Source: Cryptomeria japonica
Taxonomy: Eukaryota > Streptophyta > Pinopsida > Cupressales > Cupressaceae
DNA: 64,000 nucleotides
Direction: 5' to 3'
Assembly (NCBI RefSeq): GCF_030272615.1
Contig: NC_081415.1
Location: 421,224,257-421,288,256 of the forward strand
Shown in pieces: positions 22,994 through 34,626 of the stretch. A program made the translations under genes and the position numbers. The stretch's first letter is position 1, and the number at the start of each line of letters is the position of its first letter. The notes beneath the pieces were generated by a model, which had not been told where the DNA came from, did not search any database, and saw only the letters and a program-made list of their open reading frames with translations.

Positions 22994-24406
22994 TGTTGGC
23001 ATTTGCATGAAGATTTCATTAATGATATGTTATGTTATCATTGATGTCAATTGAATCGGTAATGGTATTTATGATATTGTTGATATTGTTGTTATTATTG
23101 ATATTGGCTTGTAACTGGTAGGAAGAGCTTTGTGGAAGATGTGGTAAACTGGTATGTTAAGTTTGTGAGTTGAACCGGTAAACCAGTGTATAAGGTTAAA
23201 CCCTTTTCTATGCAATGTAACCAATAAACCCTAACCAATCAAGTTTGTTGGTTTAAGATCTAACAATGAGTAGTAATGATGGAGACACATGTGATCGTTG
23301 AATGAGGATTAGTGTAGATTGTTTGGTCACATTTGTTTGTTGTCTAGGGAATGAGAAAAGTGGATTGCATCTACTACATAGTGCGTGATGAGTTACAAAG
23401 TCTGATGAAGCGGTGATCATGGAGTGGTTGGAATTTTCTTGAAGAATGTGAAGAGATTGTTATGATTTCTAATGGTCAAGATTAAACTAACTTTTTTGTA
23501 ATCTCCATGAGAGAATTAGGTTTTTGTTGTGTTACCTACCAAATTGATTTGTATTTAAGGTCGATGAAGTTGTTTGTAAGAGTGTTGGCTAAAAACAATT
23601 GAGTGTATGGTTGCCTAACCGGAGAATGGATCTCCAATGTGTGTAAAAGCAGATTGAAGCTTAAAAGGATCTGATCAAGAAAATGTACTACTATTCAGAC
23701 AAATCAAGAAAACTTCTTGTTTTCTAACAATCACAGCAAAATTGAAATCCCCTCACCGGGTAAGCTCTAACAAGCTTGGTTACTTCTTAAATCCTCTAAC
23801 AAGGTGGTCCATTAGCTTGGATTCTCAAACCCTCTATCGAGGTTACTCCTAACAGGGTATTTTTCTTTTCATCAAGGCATTTTGTAAATCCCTTAACTGA
23901 GTGATTCCTAACAGAATCAGTTCTTAACATGACTTATTATAAAATCTTTAACAGGCTTGGCTCCTAACAGGGTGAACTTCAGAAGAGTTCAAATAGATAT
24001 CCTTGTGAGTCTCATCTCACCATGCTTTTTACCTATTTGGGTTTTCCACGTATAAACATTTGTGTCAAGTGGTGAATGTTTTTGTGGTTATAATCTTATT
24101 TATTGATTTGATTGACTACTTAACTATTCTGATATGGTATGATAACTGGAAGCATTGAGAGATTGAATATGTTGAGATATGATTAAGCATTTTGATGTTT
24201 ACAAGATTGAAGTTGTTTACGGTTAAGTTGTTATAACTGTTAACCGGTTGATATTGAGTATTCTTATGAGTATTGATCTTGATAAGTGAAAATTTACTTT
24301 GTGAGTTTGAATTTGAGATTGGGAAGTTTGTATCAGTTTTTGAGTATATTGATTCACCCCCCCTCTCAGTATTCTATCGGATACTTATTCTTTCATCATA
24401 CCATCA
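22994..24406 (+). repeat. Copia A2 3' LTR
   Basis: It starts TGTTGGCATTTGCATG and ends CATACCATCA, 1413 bp, with many substitutions relative to the 5' LTR. The CTCTAACAAG-like array spans about 23750-23990. Confidence 0.9.
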
Positions 24407-24539
24407 TTGTGATCCATTTTCTGACGAGGTGGAGCAAACTTTCATTCTCATTACGACAAAATCAATGTTGCATGTACATCAAGCTCATCGGAAATGTTTG
24501 TGGTTCATCGGGCTCTGTACGTCGAAGGTTCTATGAAAA

Positions 24540-25150
24540 TAATTTATCGGAATAACTTTTAGAATTGTTGTACCCCTTTCAAGTTATCCCGACAGTATTA
24601 GCTTGGCTAATGAGTTGTTGTTTGGGATAGCTATTCCGATTTTGTGTTTTTGGATTGACTTGTGTTGTCGGGATACCTATTCTGATAGAACTATCCTTTT
24701 GGTGACCAGTATAGCTATGCTAAAAAGGTCATCTTTGAGGAAGTTCGTTTATCGGTATAAGATATGTTGATATCTATTTTCCTCAAAATTACGACAAAAC
24801 CCTATAGGTTTTTTTTTTTTAAATAATTCGTTCAAAATTATTCTGGACTCAGTGGAAGCATATCGGGATAATTTACCGATGGTTACTTTTCACCTTGACA
24901 AGAGTTATCAGGATGGTTTATTCGATGGCTAGGTGATTGGAATAGTTTCTACCATCGATTTAAATTTGTTGTACTATTGTGATACTATAAATTTAATGAT
25001 GAGTCTTGATCGATATAGCTATACCAATAGTGTTCCAAGGTGCATTTTCAGAATAAGTCTATACTATTGGTTTATCCTTTTTGTGCAATTTTGATAGTGT
25101 TGGGGATTTCAATGGGATTGTGTTTCGGGGTACCAATGCCAATAGTGTAA
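24540..25150 (-). repeat. Region with scattered TATCGGGATA-like motifs
   Basis: Variants such as TTATCGGAATAACTT, AGTTATCCCGACAG, GTCGGGATACC, TATCGGGATAATTTACC and TCGATATAGCTATACC recur at irregular spacing. The same kind of motif appears upstream of X1 (about 30830-31560) and X2 (about 44600-45290). No gene is recognised. It lies near the CACTA left end, so subterminal transposase-binding repeats are one explanation. Confidence 0.5.
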
Positions 25151-26622
25151 TAGTACATTGCCACATGATGGAAGCTACAAGAAACATCATTAATTTGTAG
25201 TAATAGGACAATGTAATGAAAGCAACAACTTAGTGCTCAACAATTAAGAATAAAAAGTAGAGAGTCAAAAGTATCAGAGCATTTATATGCACATCAAGAT
25301 AACATGAATAATGAACATTGATCACTAATACATCAGCAGAAAAAATACAATAGGTGCCTCCTAAGGATGTCGATACATTAACATAGATGATAAAAGTGTG
25401 CATTCATTGGTTGTTCATGAGGGAAGAAATGTTTTCAAATAGTGTTGAAATGTTGAAATACATACTGTAAGTACAAGAATGGTATCTCCAGAAAATAAAA
25501 TGTACCTCTAAGTATTGTGATAATTAAAGGAAGATGTAGCTTGGTTGTTCATAGTGCCAATAGCTAGAGAAACTAAATGATAAGCCATATCTCTATATGT
25601 GATACAATAAATGAGGTAGGAATTCCAATGATACATATAATAAATAAAAAGGAGGAAGGTACTCAAATATAATCAGAACAGGTAAAATCTCCAGGAGTTG
25701 CCATCAACAATATTTAACATTAGGTTTGTCATGTCACATAAAGAAACAGGAGCTATAGGATGTAATCAGTTCATTGGTACAATGAAGTATCTAGCATATA
25801 TTGAGAATCAGAACAAAGGTACACATAAAGTAACTAATGTAATTTGTTCCTTAGTTATGTATTGCTACAGGAAAGTATCTAACATATATTCAGAAGCAGA
25901 ATAGACGTACAATCCACTGTCATTGTTATCACTGATCACAACCATGATTTTAGCAGTACTAGGGAATCATTAAAACCCTCCCAAACCTTTGCAAATCGGC
26001 TTGTCACTTTGAAATGTTGGAGTATATATATAAACCCTGCATATCACCAAAAACTAGATTTTCCCACTGGCTATATTAGGAGTTCTACAAATAATTTGCT
26101 TGTTGGTTACCCTCATTGAGGGTTTTAGATTTTTTTTGGAAAAACTAACATAACTTGCAAAAGACAATGTGAAAGCTCATAAAAAATGGATTCAAACAAA
26201 AGAAGATTCATTGTTCTAGAGTCCAAAACTAAGTGTGGAGTATTCAGCTTCATATTTAATCACCTCTTTCACTGTAACAATCATAAAGTTGCAGAACCGT
26301 ATGATAGTTGGTCATCCTGTTACCAAAACTTCATTTCCTTATACTTCCTCCTTTTGAAATTGGACTCTAATGAAAGGAAAGACATTTATCAACATGCCCT
26401 GTTATATATAAGACTATTTGAAACCAAATAACATCATATCATTGAGTAATGCTATCACAGAGATCTGAAACATGAAGGAAAATGACAAATTTTATTAGTT
26501 TTCATTATCAAATATCCTTAAAAACCTCAACACTTGCCATCTCTCAATGGAATCATATTAAATAAACCTTCATAGACACTATCAATTGCCCCATACCTGA
26601 TCATATAACATTAAGCATTTAC
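25151..26622. other. Unassigned CACTA interior
   Basis: AT-rich sequence without a recognised protein. Short frames (25698-25904 and 26186-26431, plus strand) show no family signature. I see nothing else. Confidence 0.5.
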
Positions 26623-26651
26623 TCATCCATTAATAACATATAACATTCATT
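26623..26651 (+). repeat. 29-bp direct repeat, left flank of Y1
   Basis: This matches 28713-28741 at 28 of 29 positions (core ATCCATTAATAACATATAA). It is a candidate target-site duplication made when Y1 was retroposed. Confidence 0.65.
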
Positions 26652-27025
26652 ATGGACCCAAGCTGCCACATAGCCACGATAGGCCTTGTCACCACCCTCA
26701 CAAGGGATGTGTTTATGATGACAGTACTATTATCGGGAATGATTATTCCCTAATTATTACCCAGACAGAGCCAACTAGCAGCGACAAAGGTGATAGAAGG
26801 GAAAGGTCAAATCATACTTGCTGGATTGAAGGTTTGCACGTTTCTAGTAGATTTCCTAATTTTGATATCTACTCGAACATAAGAGATAATAATCACACCA
26901 ATTATTGTGTGCTCTTATCTCAAGTTTGGTGCACATTTTATTACAACTTTGCTTTAGCCCTGCTTCGGCTCTACGATTCTGCTAGAAGGTCTCACATTTA
27001 CTCTGTTAAACTGGAAGAAACAAAA

Positions 27026-28350
27026 ATGGGGGGGGGGGGGGGCACAGGCTCAGGCTGGAACCTGATAAAGTTGATGATTTTAAAGCTAAGCCACCGATGT
27101 GGTTCATCTGTTCCGAGGGCAGCATTGATAAATTCATGGAAAGCATGAAGGGGAACGATGAAAGACTTTCCAAGCAATTTGTGAATTCTTGGGAAGAAAT
27201 AAGAGTTACCATGGGGGGTATCTCTTTCAAAATTAATGAAGAGGTTATTGCACAGGTGATGGGTCTTTCTATGGAGGGGAGAAAATGGAAAAAGCAGAGC
27301 CGTATTGCGGATACCACCAGCCTGAACCAGTTCTTCTGCGAGGGCAAAATCCTAGTGAAGAGGGCAGATAGATTCAACTGGGAGGAGATCCCTTCTTTGT
27401 GGGATGAGGTCTACTACATTGTGATGAAATACTTCATGCTAGAGGGAAGGTATGGTATCTTCTATTACTACCATCTCCCTTTCCTTAACCATTTAAGAAA
27501 TAAGGACTATATTTCCATTATGTTTTTCTTGTTGCATTCTCTAGATGCTAATGTCAAAGATATTGTTGAGGCCAAGAAAAAGGGTAAAGATTTCCCCATC
27601 CTTCACCAGGGCCTCATCCTTCGCCTTTACAACTTCCACCTAGCCCTCTACCTGCCTCATTCTATCTTCATCCAGAATGTGACTAATACCAGTCCTTCGG
27701 CCTACCCTACTGTTAAACATGATGCTAGCCCCCCTCGGCTCCCGAAAATTGGCTCTTGCAGTAAGAAAAATAAAAAACACTCCCCTGAAGAGGTCAGAAT
27801 CCAAGAGATTGATTCTACCATGGAAATCATTGACGAGGCCAACACCCCCTGCCACTCAAGCAGACTAGCCTCTAAACCCTCGAAAAAACCTCTGAGAGAC
27901 CCCTCTTCCTCGCATGACACTGGGAACTCAAGCCCAACTGACAATGTGGTTCTGTTCCACCCTAACCCAACCCCACACTCTGTCAATTCCACCCATGCAT
28001 CCGAAAACCCCACAACTTCAAAGAGTCTGGAGCCTGCAAATTCCCCCTCCCCAACTTTTAGGCTAGAAAAATTGATGGTTGTGGAGGAGGCGAGTAGCAT
28101 AATAGATGAGGACGACAACAACCTAGTGGATCTGGGGAAAAAAGTGGAAGCCCTATCAAATAATATGCAAGATATCACCAGCAAACTAGAGGCGGTGGAA
28201 ACCAAAATGCATGATGTTTCTAAATTCGTGTTGAATGTGATGCGTTGTTTGGCTACCACTCTGTGCCTTATGCAAGAAAGTGCTTCCAAAGGTAAAGACA
28301 AGGATGATGAGGACTACAAGGCCCTGTTCAAATTCCTCACCAAGGAATAG
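27026..28350 (+). CDS. Y1, unrecognised protein of a dispersed family
   Basis: The longest unbroken frame in the window runs from ATG 27097 to TAG 28350 (417 aa). Homology with Y2 extends further left, to an ATG at 27026. A run of 15 G (27028-27042) shifts the frame between the two; a frame open from 26834 to 27148 covers that side. The N-terminal half is hydrophobic and structured: CSEGSIDKFMESMKGNDERL, the GLSMEG block, then IVMKYFMLEGRYG, LPFLNHLR and LHQGLILRLYNFHLALYLP. The middle is Ser/Pro-rich and basic. The end is a probable coiled coil (DLGKKVEALSNNMQDITSKL). The GLSMEG part recalls plant-mobile or transposon-derived domains, but I cannot assign a family. Low decay beside its neighbours may mean recent insertion or selection. 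Confidence 0.6.
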
Positions 28351-28352
28351 GA

Positions 28353-28376
28353 ATGAAAGCTCCTCCCCAAGAGGAG
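28353..28376 (+). other. Hairpin after the Y1 stop codon
   Basis: GCTCCTC and GAGGAGC flank CCCAA, a perfect 7-bp stem a few bases after the Y1 stop. It could be a 3' structure of the transcript; no function is shown. Confidence 0.4.
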
Positions 28377-28712
28377 CCATGGGAAAAAGAAATGATTTCT
28401 CTCTATGCTGTGGAAGGTTGGTTTTTTGTCTACTCTTAGTAGCTTGCGGGTTGCTAGCGTTAGCCTATGTTTTTATTTGAACTTCTATGTTTATTTCCCT
28501 GTGTGGCATATGTCTAAAATTTTGTTTAATACTGCTTTATATCTACTAAACTTACGTAGAATGATCATAGTTTTTGATAGAGGTAAAGGGTTGTAACTCT
28601 GTTGTTATTATGCGGACAGTGGTTTTGCCACTATTTTCCTTGTTGTTCTTATGGGCCAGCCCCCTTGTTTTTTGACTGCTTCTAATATCAAAAACATATA
28701 AAATTCATTCAT

Positions 28713-28741
28713 TCATCCATTAATAACATATAAAATTCATT
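28713..28741 (+). repeat. 29-bp direct repeat, right flank of Y1
   Basis: Partner of 26623-26651 with a single C/A difference. Related shorter CATTCATTAACATA units continue to about 28790. Confidence 0.65.
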
Positions 28742-28790
28742 CATTAACATATTCACATTCATTCATTAACATATAACATTCTTTCTTTCA

Positions 28791-29073
28791 GTTTTTACAT
28801 ATTATCAAAAATATGGTTTTCATAATATGATTACAATCTCTCTCTTTTTTGTTTATTTTTTGCAGCTAAATAAAGAAGAAGTGGACTATCATTTTCTAAA
28901 TCATTTATCCCCCCTTCAGTTGTTTTGCCCTCTACTCGTGATCTTACTGTATGCCTAGTCGTGTACTCATGACGTGGAGGTCACTGCAAGGGGAGTCTAT
29001 TGCAATAACAAAGAAATATTAAATTAAAATATTTTATTATTATTGTTACAAGTATTTCATTAGTTAAAAGAAT
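28791..29073. other. Unassigned stretch between Y1 and the TnpA-like exons
   Basis: AT-rich sequence, probably the 3' part of the minus-strand TnpA-like gene or its downstream region. No recognised domain. Confidence 0.4.
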
Positions 29074-29574
29074 ATTAGAGTGGTGCTCTTTACCTAATGG
29101 GGCCACATCATATTTCTAATCTTGTCTTATAGTCTCATGCTCAACATGATGAACACCCTCTAAATCCTCTGGAGTTGAAACATGAAAGGTTACATTAATT
29201 AATACACCAATTGTAATTAAATATATATGTTTAAAAGAACATTAGAGTGGTCCTCTTTACCTGATGGGGCCACATCATATTCCTAATCTTGTCTTATAGC
29301 CTCATGCTCAACATGTTGAACACCCTCTAAATCCTTTGGAGTTGAAACACAAAAGGTTCCATTAATTAATACACCAATTGGAATTAAATATATATAATAA
29401 AAAATATATTAGAGTGGTCCTCTTTACCTGATGGGGCCACTTCATGTTCCTGATCTTGTCTAGCTTGTTCATGCTCAATATGTTGACCGTGCTCTACAAG
29501 CTCTAAAGTTGAAACATGAAAGATTACATTAATTAATACATAAATTTAAATTAAAGATGTTTAATTGTATTAAT
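29074..29574 (-). repeat. 167-bp tandem triplication carrying a 75-bp exon
   Basis: Three copies start at 29074, 29241 and 29408 (ATTAGAGTGG...). On the minus strand each has an acceptor-like CTTTAG or equivalent, a block ending GTGGCCCCATCAG and a GTAAAGAGG donor. In the best copy the exon is 29428-29502, 75 bp, and reads VEHGQHIEHEQARQDQEHEV without a stop. The other two copies carry an in-frame TAG at one Gln position. Confidence 0.75.
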
Positions 29575-30538
29575 CCATACTAAATTTTATATAGCACATG
29601 AATACATCCAGTACCGGGATGCACACCATGACCTTCATTTGCAGGTTGTGCTCCACCCTCACCAAGCTACATTCCAATGTCATGTGCAGTATTTTCATTG
29701 CTTGCCTATTTAAAACAAATAGGCAAATAATTACTTTATGGTGGAAATTAATATTGAATAGATTGTACAAGTATTCAAATTTAAATAAACTTCATTGAGT
29801 TTATTTACCTGTGTGTCAGATGTAGTGGAAGCTTTTGTTTGCCCAATCAAGACTCTTAAGTGTTCAGCCACAGCTCCATAGCCTTGCTGGAAGGCAATCT
29901 TCAGGTCCTCTTTTGTGGGCACTCTATTGAATTTGAAGCCCTGCATTTTTGCATAAGATCATGAATTTTGCTTCTATGGTGTGATAAAACCAAAATTGTT
30001 TGCAATTTATTATTTAGATGCAATATTTCATTTATTGATGCTTACAATTTGTGTTGCTAATTTCATCTAACCACCAGAGCCAAGTTTGTGCTACCCATGT
30101 TTTTCTAGTCTTTCCTTTGTTGCCTTTGATGTGTTAGGCAACCTATGAAAAGTTTGGAATACATTAGATTATGTAAAAAGAAAGAGTAATCAGTATATAA
30201 TTACATTGTTGATAGTATCACATACTTTCCTTGGCCCGGTGGTGTCTTTCCTTTTTTCTTTTTAGGCTTCTTCTTTCCATCTGACACCGGTTCCTTCCAC
30301 TCCCTCTTCAGAATCATGGGGGGACGCTCATACTTTTTGTTCTTCTCTAAATGTGACCTATATTGGTCCCTCACATACTTTTGATAGGTACCAGCTTTCT
30401 TAAGGACCTTGGTTCGGTTAAATGTGTTATTACCGAACATCACAACTGAACGGTTAATGAGCTCATCTTTTAAATCTTGATTTTGGGCATTCCACCATGT
30501 ACGTATGGTGGGCCCAAATATCTCCAATGTAATACCAT
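29094..30538 (-). pseudogene. TnpA-like (Transposase_24 / En-Spm type) gene, spliced remnant
   Basis: Exons inferred on the minus strand are about 30226-30538, 30046-30142, 29809-29940, about 29600-29705 and the three repeated exons below. The first reads TYQKYVRDQYRSHLEKNKKY...ILKREWKEPV with a Lys-rich tail. The second (TSKATKERLEKHG, HKLGSGG) and third (RVPTKEDLKIAFQQGYGAVA) resemble the conserved blocks of plant Transposase_24 proteins. Each boundary has GT/AG splice signals. Stops in exons 2 and 4 break it. TnpA-type proteins bind subterminal repeats to help excision. The family call rests on remembered pattern, not an alignment. Confidence 0.55.
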
Positions 30539-30559
30539 TTATATGTTTATAAAAAACAT

Positions 30560-31942
30560 CATTTCCTACAAAAAGATCATGGGATCGTTGGTCTAAAAAG
30601 AGTGATCAATAAGTAGATTTCAATTAGATTATATATAATAATAATTAAAACATTTTAAAGTACCTGGGACCTTCTCTATCTTTATGGGAGTGAAATCCTC
30701 GGTCACCACTGTGGGGAAAAATGTGTCTCCCATGAGTGTCGATCCCAGCATGTAGTAATAAAAGGAAAGGAAATCTATGAATTCATTTTAGAAAGTTAAG
30801 GAAAAAATACATATACTCCTTATATGAAATAGTCAGTATCGACAAGACTCGTGAAATGCTACAACGAAAAAGAATGTTTCAGAGTAGCTAATAACAACAA
30901 TACAGTAAGTATGACCTTCTCTGAAAGGGATACTTGTGCCAAAAAAGGATTTCATATCGACATATAATCACGTCTGATATGTCAAAAATACAAATTTTGG
31001 TGTATTCTATCTGTTCTACCAAATATAAAAGTACTTTAGCAAAAGCACATCCGACAACAAAGAGAAGACATATTGGGGTAAGTCATGTAGGTTATACCTA
31101 TGATATAAGATGTTTTTTCTTCCCATCGAATATTTTTCGGCAAATTATTTGAAGTCTCTTAAACCCGAGGTTGCTTTATCGAAGCGGTATGTTATATCAA
31201 AAAGGGGAAAATGAAATATCGGCAAGCCTAAACACGGTCTCACCGAAAACTTATTTTCGATGTAACTATATCATTTGACGAAAGGTGAAAGCAATATACC
31301 GAAGATGCATCCTTTGATGAAATGAGACTATCGAGGGAACCATATATACATTTTTCCGAAGCCTTAAAGTTTTGGTATAGTGATATAGATTTACAACATT
31401 ACGAAGTCGGACGCTATGCCTTACCTACAAAGGTCTTATCGAAAAAATTTGTTTTTGGTATAGCTAAATCTATTAGTAAAGGAGCATGAGTACTAGATCA
31501 AAGGTGATATCTACATTGAAATATCAGAGAAATGGAAAGATGCTACACTGAAACATTGTGTAATTTGACAAAGGTAAAGATGATGAAGAAGGAAAGTAGG
31601 GCTTTGGCAATAGGAACACATACACCAAAAAACCTAAGTGATTGAATAATGAAGCCCATTATTTCCTGACATTAATAAAAATCAAGTTGATAGTTTGTCA
31701 TATGAATTTGAATTTAAGGCAAATAAGGACCATTCTGCAACTGCATTTCAAGGAAATGATTCGCAGATTTGAAGCACAAACTTTGCTCTCATCACATCAT
31801 TGTAGAGGAATTCTTGAGTAGCAGAGGCTAAAGCAGTTAAAGAACAAGGAACTAAGAGAGATTAGTTACAGAGATTTCATTACAAGTAAGTGCCCAGTCT
31901 CCTAAGAATTATTTTAGTTTCAATTATCTAGTACTGATTAGA
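30560..31942 (+). promoter_or_regulatory. Leader region upstream of X1 with TATCGG-type motifs
   Basis: No protein is recognised. From about 30830 to 31560 short motifs such as TATCGAC, TTATCGAAG, ATATCGGCAAG, TTTTCGATGTAACTATATC and GGTATAGCTAAATC recur. The X2 leader at 44600-45290 has the same flavour with clearer ATCGGGATAACT units. This suggests a shared promoter or leader, or repeat-derived binding sites. Confidence 0.4.
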
Positions 31943-33058
31943 ATGGAAGGTACATCTAAGAAACGTAGTGCTAAGAAACAAAAGGAAAAGTCCATAGAGC
32001 CAGATAATCCTCCTGAACCTAAACTTAAAAAATAGAGGAAGGAGGAACAAAATTTGAACCAAGATCTGATGGACCAATTTTCTGATTCTGGTCCAAAATC
32101 CAGAAGGTACTCCCAATTGAAACTACTAGGAGATAAACATGAAGACCTCAGTGATGTCTGGACACCCATGAGAGGATATGAGTTATTTTTGTATCATTAC
32201 AGAAAAAGGAATAGGCCAAAGCCAATATACAACTCATGGGAATTCAACATAGGTAAATTGGTCATGTTGAATGTCTTTATGAATGTTGATTTGATGATAT
32301 CATTGGCCAAGAATTATAGGCCTAAAGACAAAACAAATTATAATACCACCAGACAGTCACGGTTGCTGATAACCAGGGAGTACATTTTGAGAGTGTTTGA
32401 TCTAGATATAACCCTTGATGAGCATATCGACCCCACCCTCTTGTCTAATGAATATGTAATACTTAAGTAGATATACAAATGATGGATGTTGCCAATACAC
32501 AGACCAAAGGATGGGAGAAGTCTCAGAGTGTTCAGAGGAGATGAGGAACCTCCATATGATGTCGATTTGTTTCATGAGTATTTCAAATTCACCTATTATT
32601 CAGTATGCCAGATCATGGGAATTGAGGCAGGTGTCTTGATGGAGGTAGCACCTATGGTATTAACTTCTGATGTACAGACACATGATGCTCGACCATTCTA
32701 TTATGTATCCTTAACGGTGGATAAAATCAACCATGGCTTGGAGAGGATAAAAAATGATTCTAGTGAGATCCGTTTTAAACATTATTATGTGCTAATGCAT
32801 ATGTTGTTGTATGTTGGTCAAATAATGGATATGTGGAGTGACAGTTTGAGAGTGAATGAATATGATAGGGAGGGTAATACAAAACCAATAACAATGTGGA
32901 AAATAATATGGGATCAGAGGTGCCAGTGGTCCCAATGTTTATGATTTGAAGAACATTTCGTTAAGCCTTTATGTCAACTCCTTGGCTACCCCTGCAATTA
33001 CACTTTAACTTAGGAGATACAAAAGTTCCTCAGACCAAAAGATAATGATGATCGACAG

Positions 33059-34277
33059 TGTTAGACAATTCAAATAACCGAAAGACAACTGAGAGGGGGG
33101 GGGGAATCAGTTGTCTCAGATTACAGGAACCATTAGCAATTTAAACTTTAATATCAGAACCCAAAATAGTAATATCAGAATAGCAATTCATTCAATTAAG
33201 CATAAACAATAATCACATAATAAAATCCATCCACACAACACCAAGATTTGTACGTGGAAAACCCAGGAAAGGGAAAAACCATGATGGGAAGCCTACCCAC
33301 AATCAGGTAATACTTCTACAGTAAGTATGTGATTTACAATGAAGGGGCCTACACTTGTAGGAAGGCCAACAGCCTAGAGCGCATTTCTCATCACAAAAGG
33401 ATCCTCACTAACTACATATAAATCCAGACTACAATCCGGAGAAGTGTTGAACTGCAAACGATAGCATCTCCTATGCCGGAGTACATTTTCAGTTAAGCTC
33501 AATACTAGAAGACTAAATCCTCTTACATAAACCCAATTTGATCTCCAATGATCAACCAACTCCTCTGCTTGAATGACATTATATTATTTGCATATTAAAT
33601 TCCTTGACCATGACCTCTTACATTAACCATGATGATCTACAATGAGATTTTACATCTATATATACAAAACCCTCGACCATAAACAATCAGGTCATCCACC
33701 AAATAATAACCTAATTACATAATTACAAACCATGTTGGCCTTAGACCAAACAAATAATATCAACACATAAGACATCCCAGAAATACATTAATAGGTCTTA
33801 TCCACACGTTACATTAAAGCGGGTCCATAACCTAGATCAATCAGGACCAAGTATAGGTCCATACGTTACAACAATGATCTCCAATCGCTAATTCTCAAAC
33901 CTGATCACCAAAACATCCTAAAACTTCATCAGAAGCTGCACCAACACCACTTATGCAATTCATCAAATATCTCTATCAAAAGCTCTATTGGTGAAACCCT
34001 CGCCGAAACCAGAAACCAATCTTCTAAGCAAGCGGGATAGCATCCAATCACCAGACCAAAACCAACTTACCAAATATGAGTATAAGTATCATGAACAAGC
34101 TGACTCCATCATCAGACTATATTGGAGCCTACTGGATCATGTTGGATCTAAGTTAATCAAAAATCACTCAACCTACCAGGACCAGAAGGGTGTCGGTAAT
34201 GCATCCAAATAGCTAGTGTTGGCATCAATAACAAAACATCAATGCAAAACATAATCAATTCCACCAAATGGCCAACA
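33059..34277 (-). repeat. Copia B2 3' LTR
   Basis: On the minus strand it begins TGTTGGCCATTTGG at 34277 and ends TGTCTAACA at 33059. A G-run near 33095-33105 is longer than in the 5' LTR. Confidence 0.92.
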
Positions 34278-34292
34278 ATCTCCCCCTTTGGC
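34278..34292 (-). other. Copia B2 polypurine tract
   Basis: On the minus strand GCCAAAGGGGGAGAT directly precedes the 3' LTR, identical to the tract in B1 and the A family. Confidence 0.88.
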
Positions 34293-34626
34293 ATTGATGG
34301 CAACACTAGATGTGAAAAAAATCTAAGTACCAAGAAATGCCAAACAAGTCTCCCCCAATGGAAGATAGCCAACAATCTCCCACAGATAGCTCTGAATATC
34401 TTTTCCTTTTTCACAGCAATGTCACTCCGCCTTTCTTTTTCTTTTTCACTTTCTTTTTCACATCAATATCACTCCCCCTTTGACATCAATACAAGAAATA
34501 TCAAAGCAAAAACATAAGCCTCTGAATCACAAATCTAACTACTCCCCCTGAGTAGTAGCATCCCACATCAGTGCCGAAATGAATAATATCTTTGATAATG
34601 CATGTCGGACTGATGCCAAACTGCAT

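Larger units (their letters stand above)
17052..24406 (+). mobile_element. Copia A2, Ty1/copia retrotransposon inside the CACTA end
   Basis: A complete layout is present: 5' LTR, PBS, gag-pol, polypurine tract and 3' LTR. It is the same family as A1 and sits about 280 bp from the CACTA left end. The five bases outside are TTATC on the left and TTGTG on the right, only a weak match, so the target duplication has decayed or one end was exchanged. Visible LTR differences, including a roughly 26-bp deletion in the 5' LTR, suggest an old insertion. Confidence 0.92.
26652..28712 (+). mobile_element. Y1 retroposon (non-LTR style insertion)
   Basis: About 2.06 kb lies between 29-bp direct repeats and contains one long plus-strand gene and an untranslated 3' part. 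Its end (CCCCCTTG...GCTTCTAATATCAAAAACAT) resembles the 3' end of the Y2 locus (CTCCCTTG...CTTTTCCTAATAAAAAACAT). Long flanking duplications plus a short A-rich 3' end suit target-primed retroposition. The flank is locally repetitive (several CATTCATTAACATATA variants lie downstream), so the duplication could partly reflect older repeats. Confidence 0.6.

Noticed and set aside
17047-24411. A perfect 5-bp target duplication for copia A2
   Set aside because: Flanks are TTATC and TTGTG, matching at only three of five positions, so I do not claim a duplication.
25122-25152. CACTA-like end (AATAGTG at about 25149) as an alternative right terminus for the element starting at 16771
   Set aside because: The sequence does not match the terminus shared by 51918 and 60856, and no GAA follows.
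27702-28301. 199-codon minus-strand frame overlapping Y1
   Set aside because: It is antisense to the Y1 gene, which has homology support from Y2; the antisense frame has none.
28405-28596. Short plus-strand frame after Y1 with hydrophobic residues
   Set aside because: It lies in the proposed 3' untranslated part of the Y1 retroposon, with no counterpart seen in Y2.
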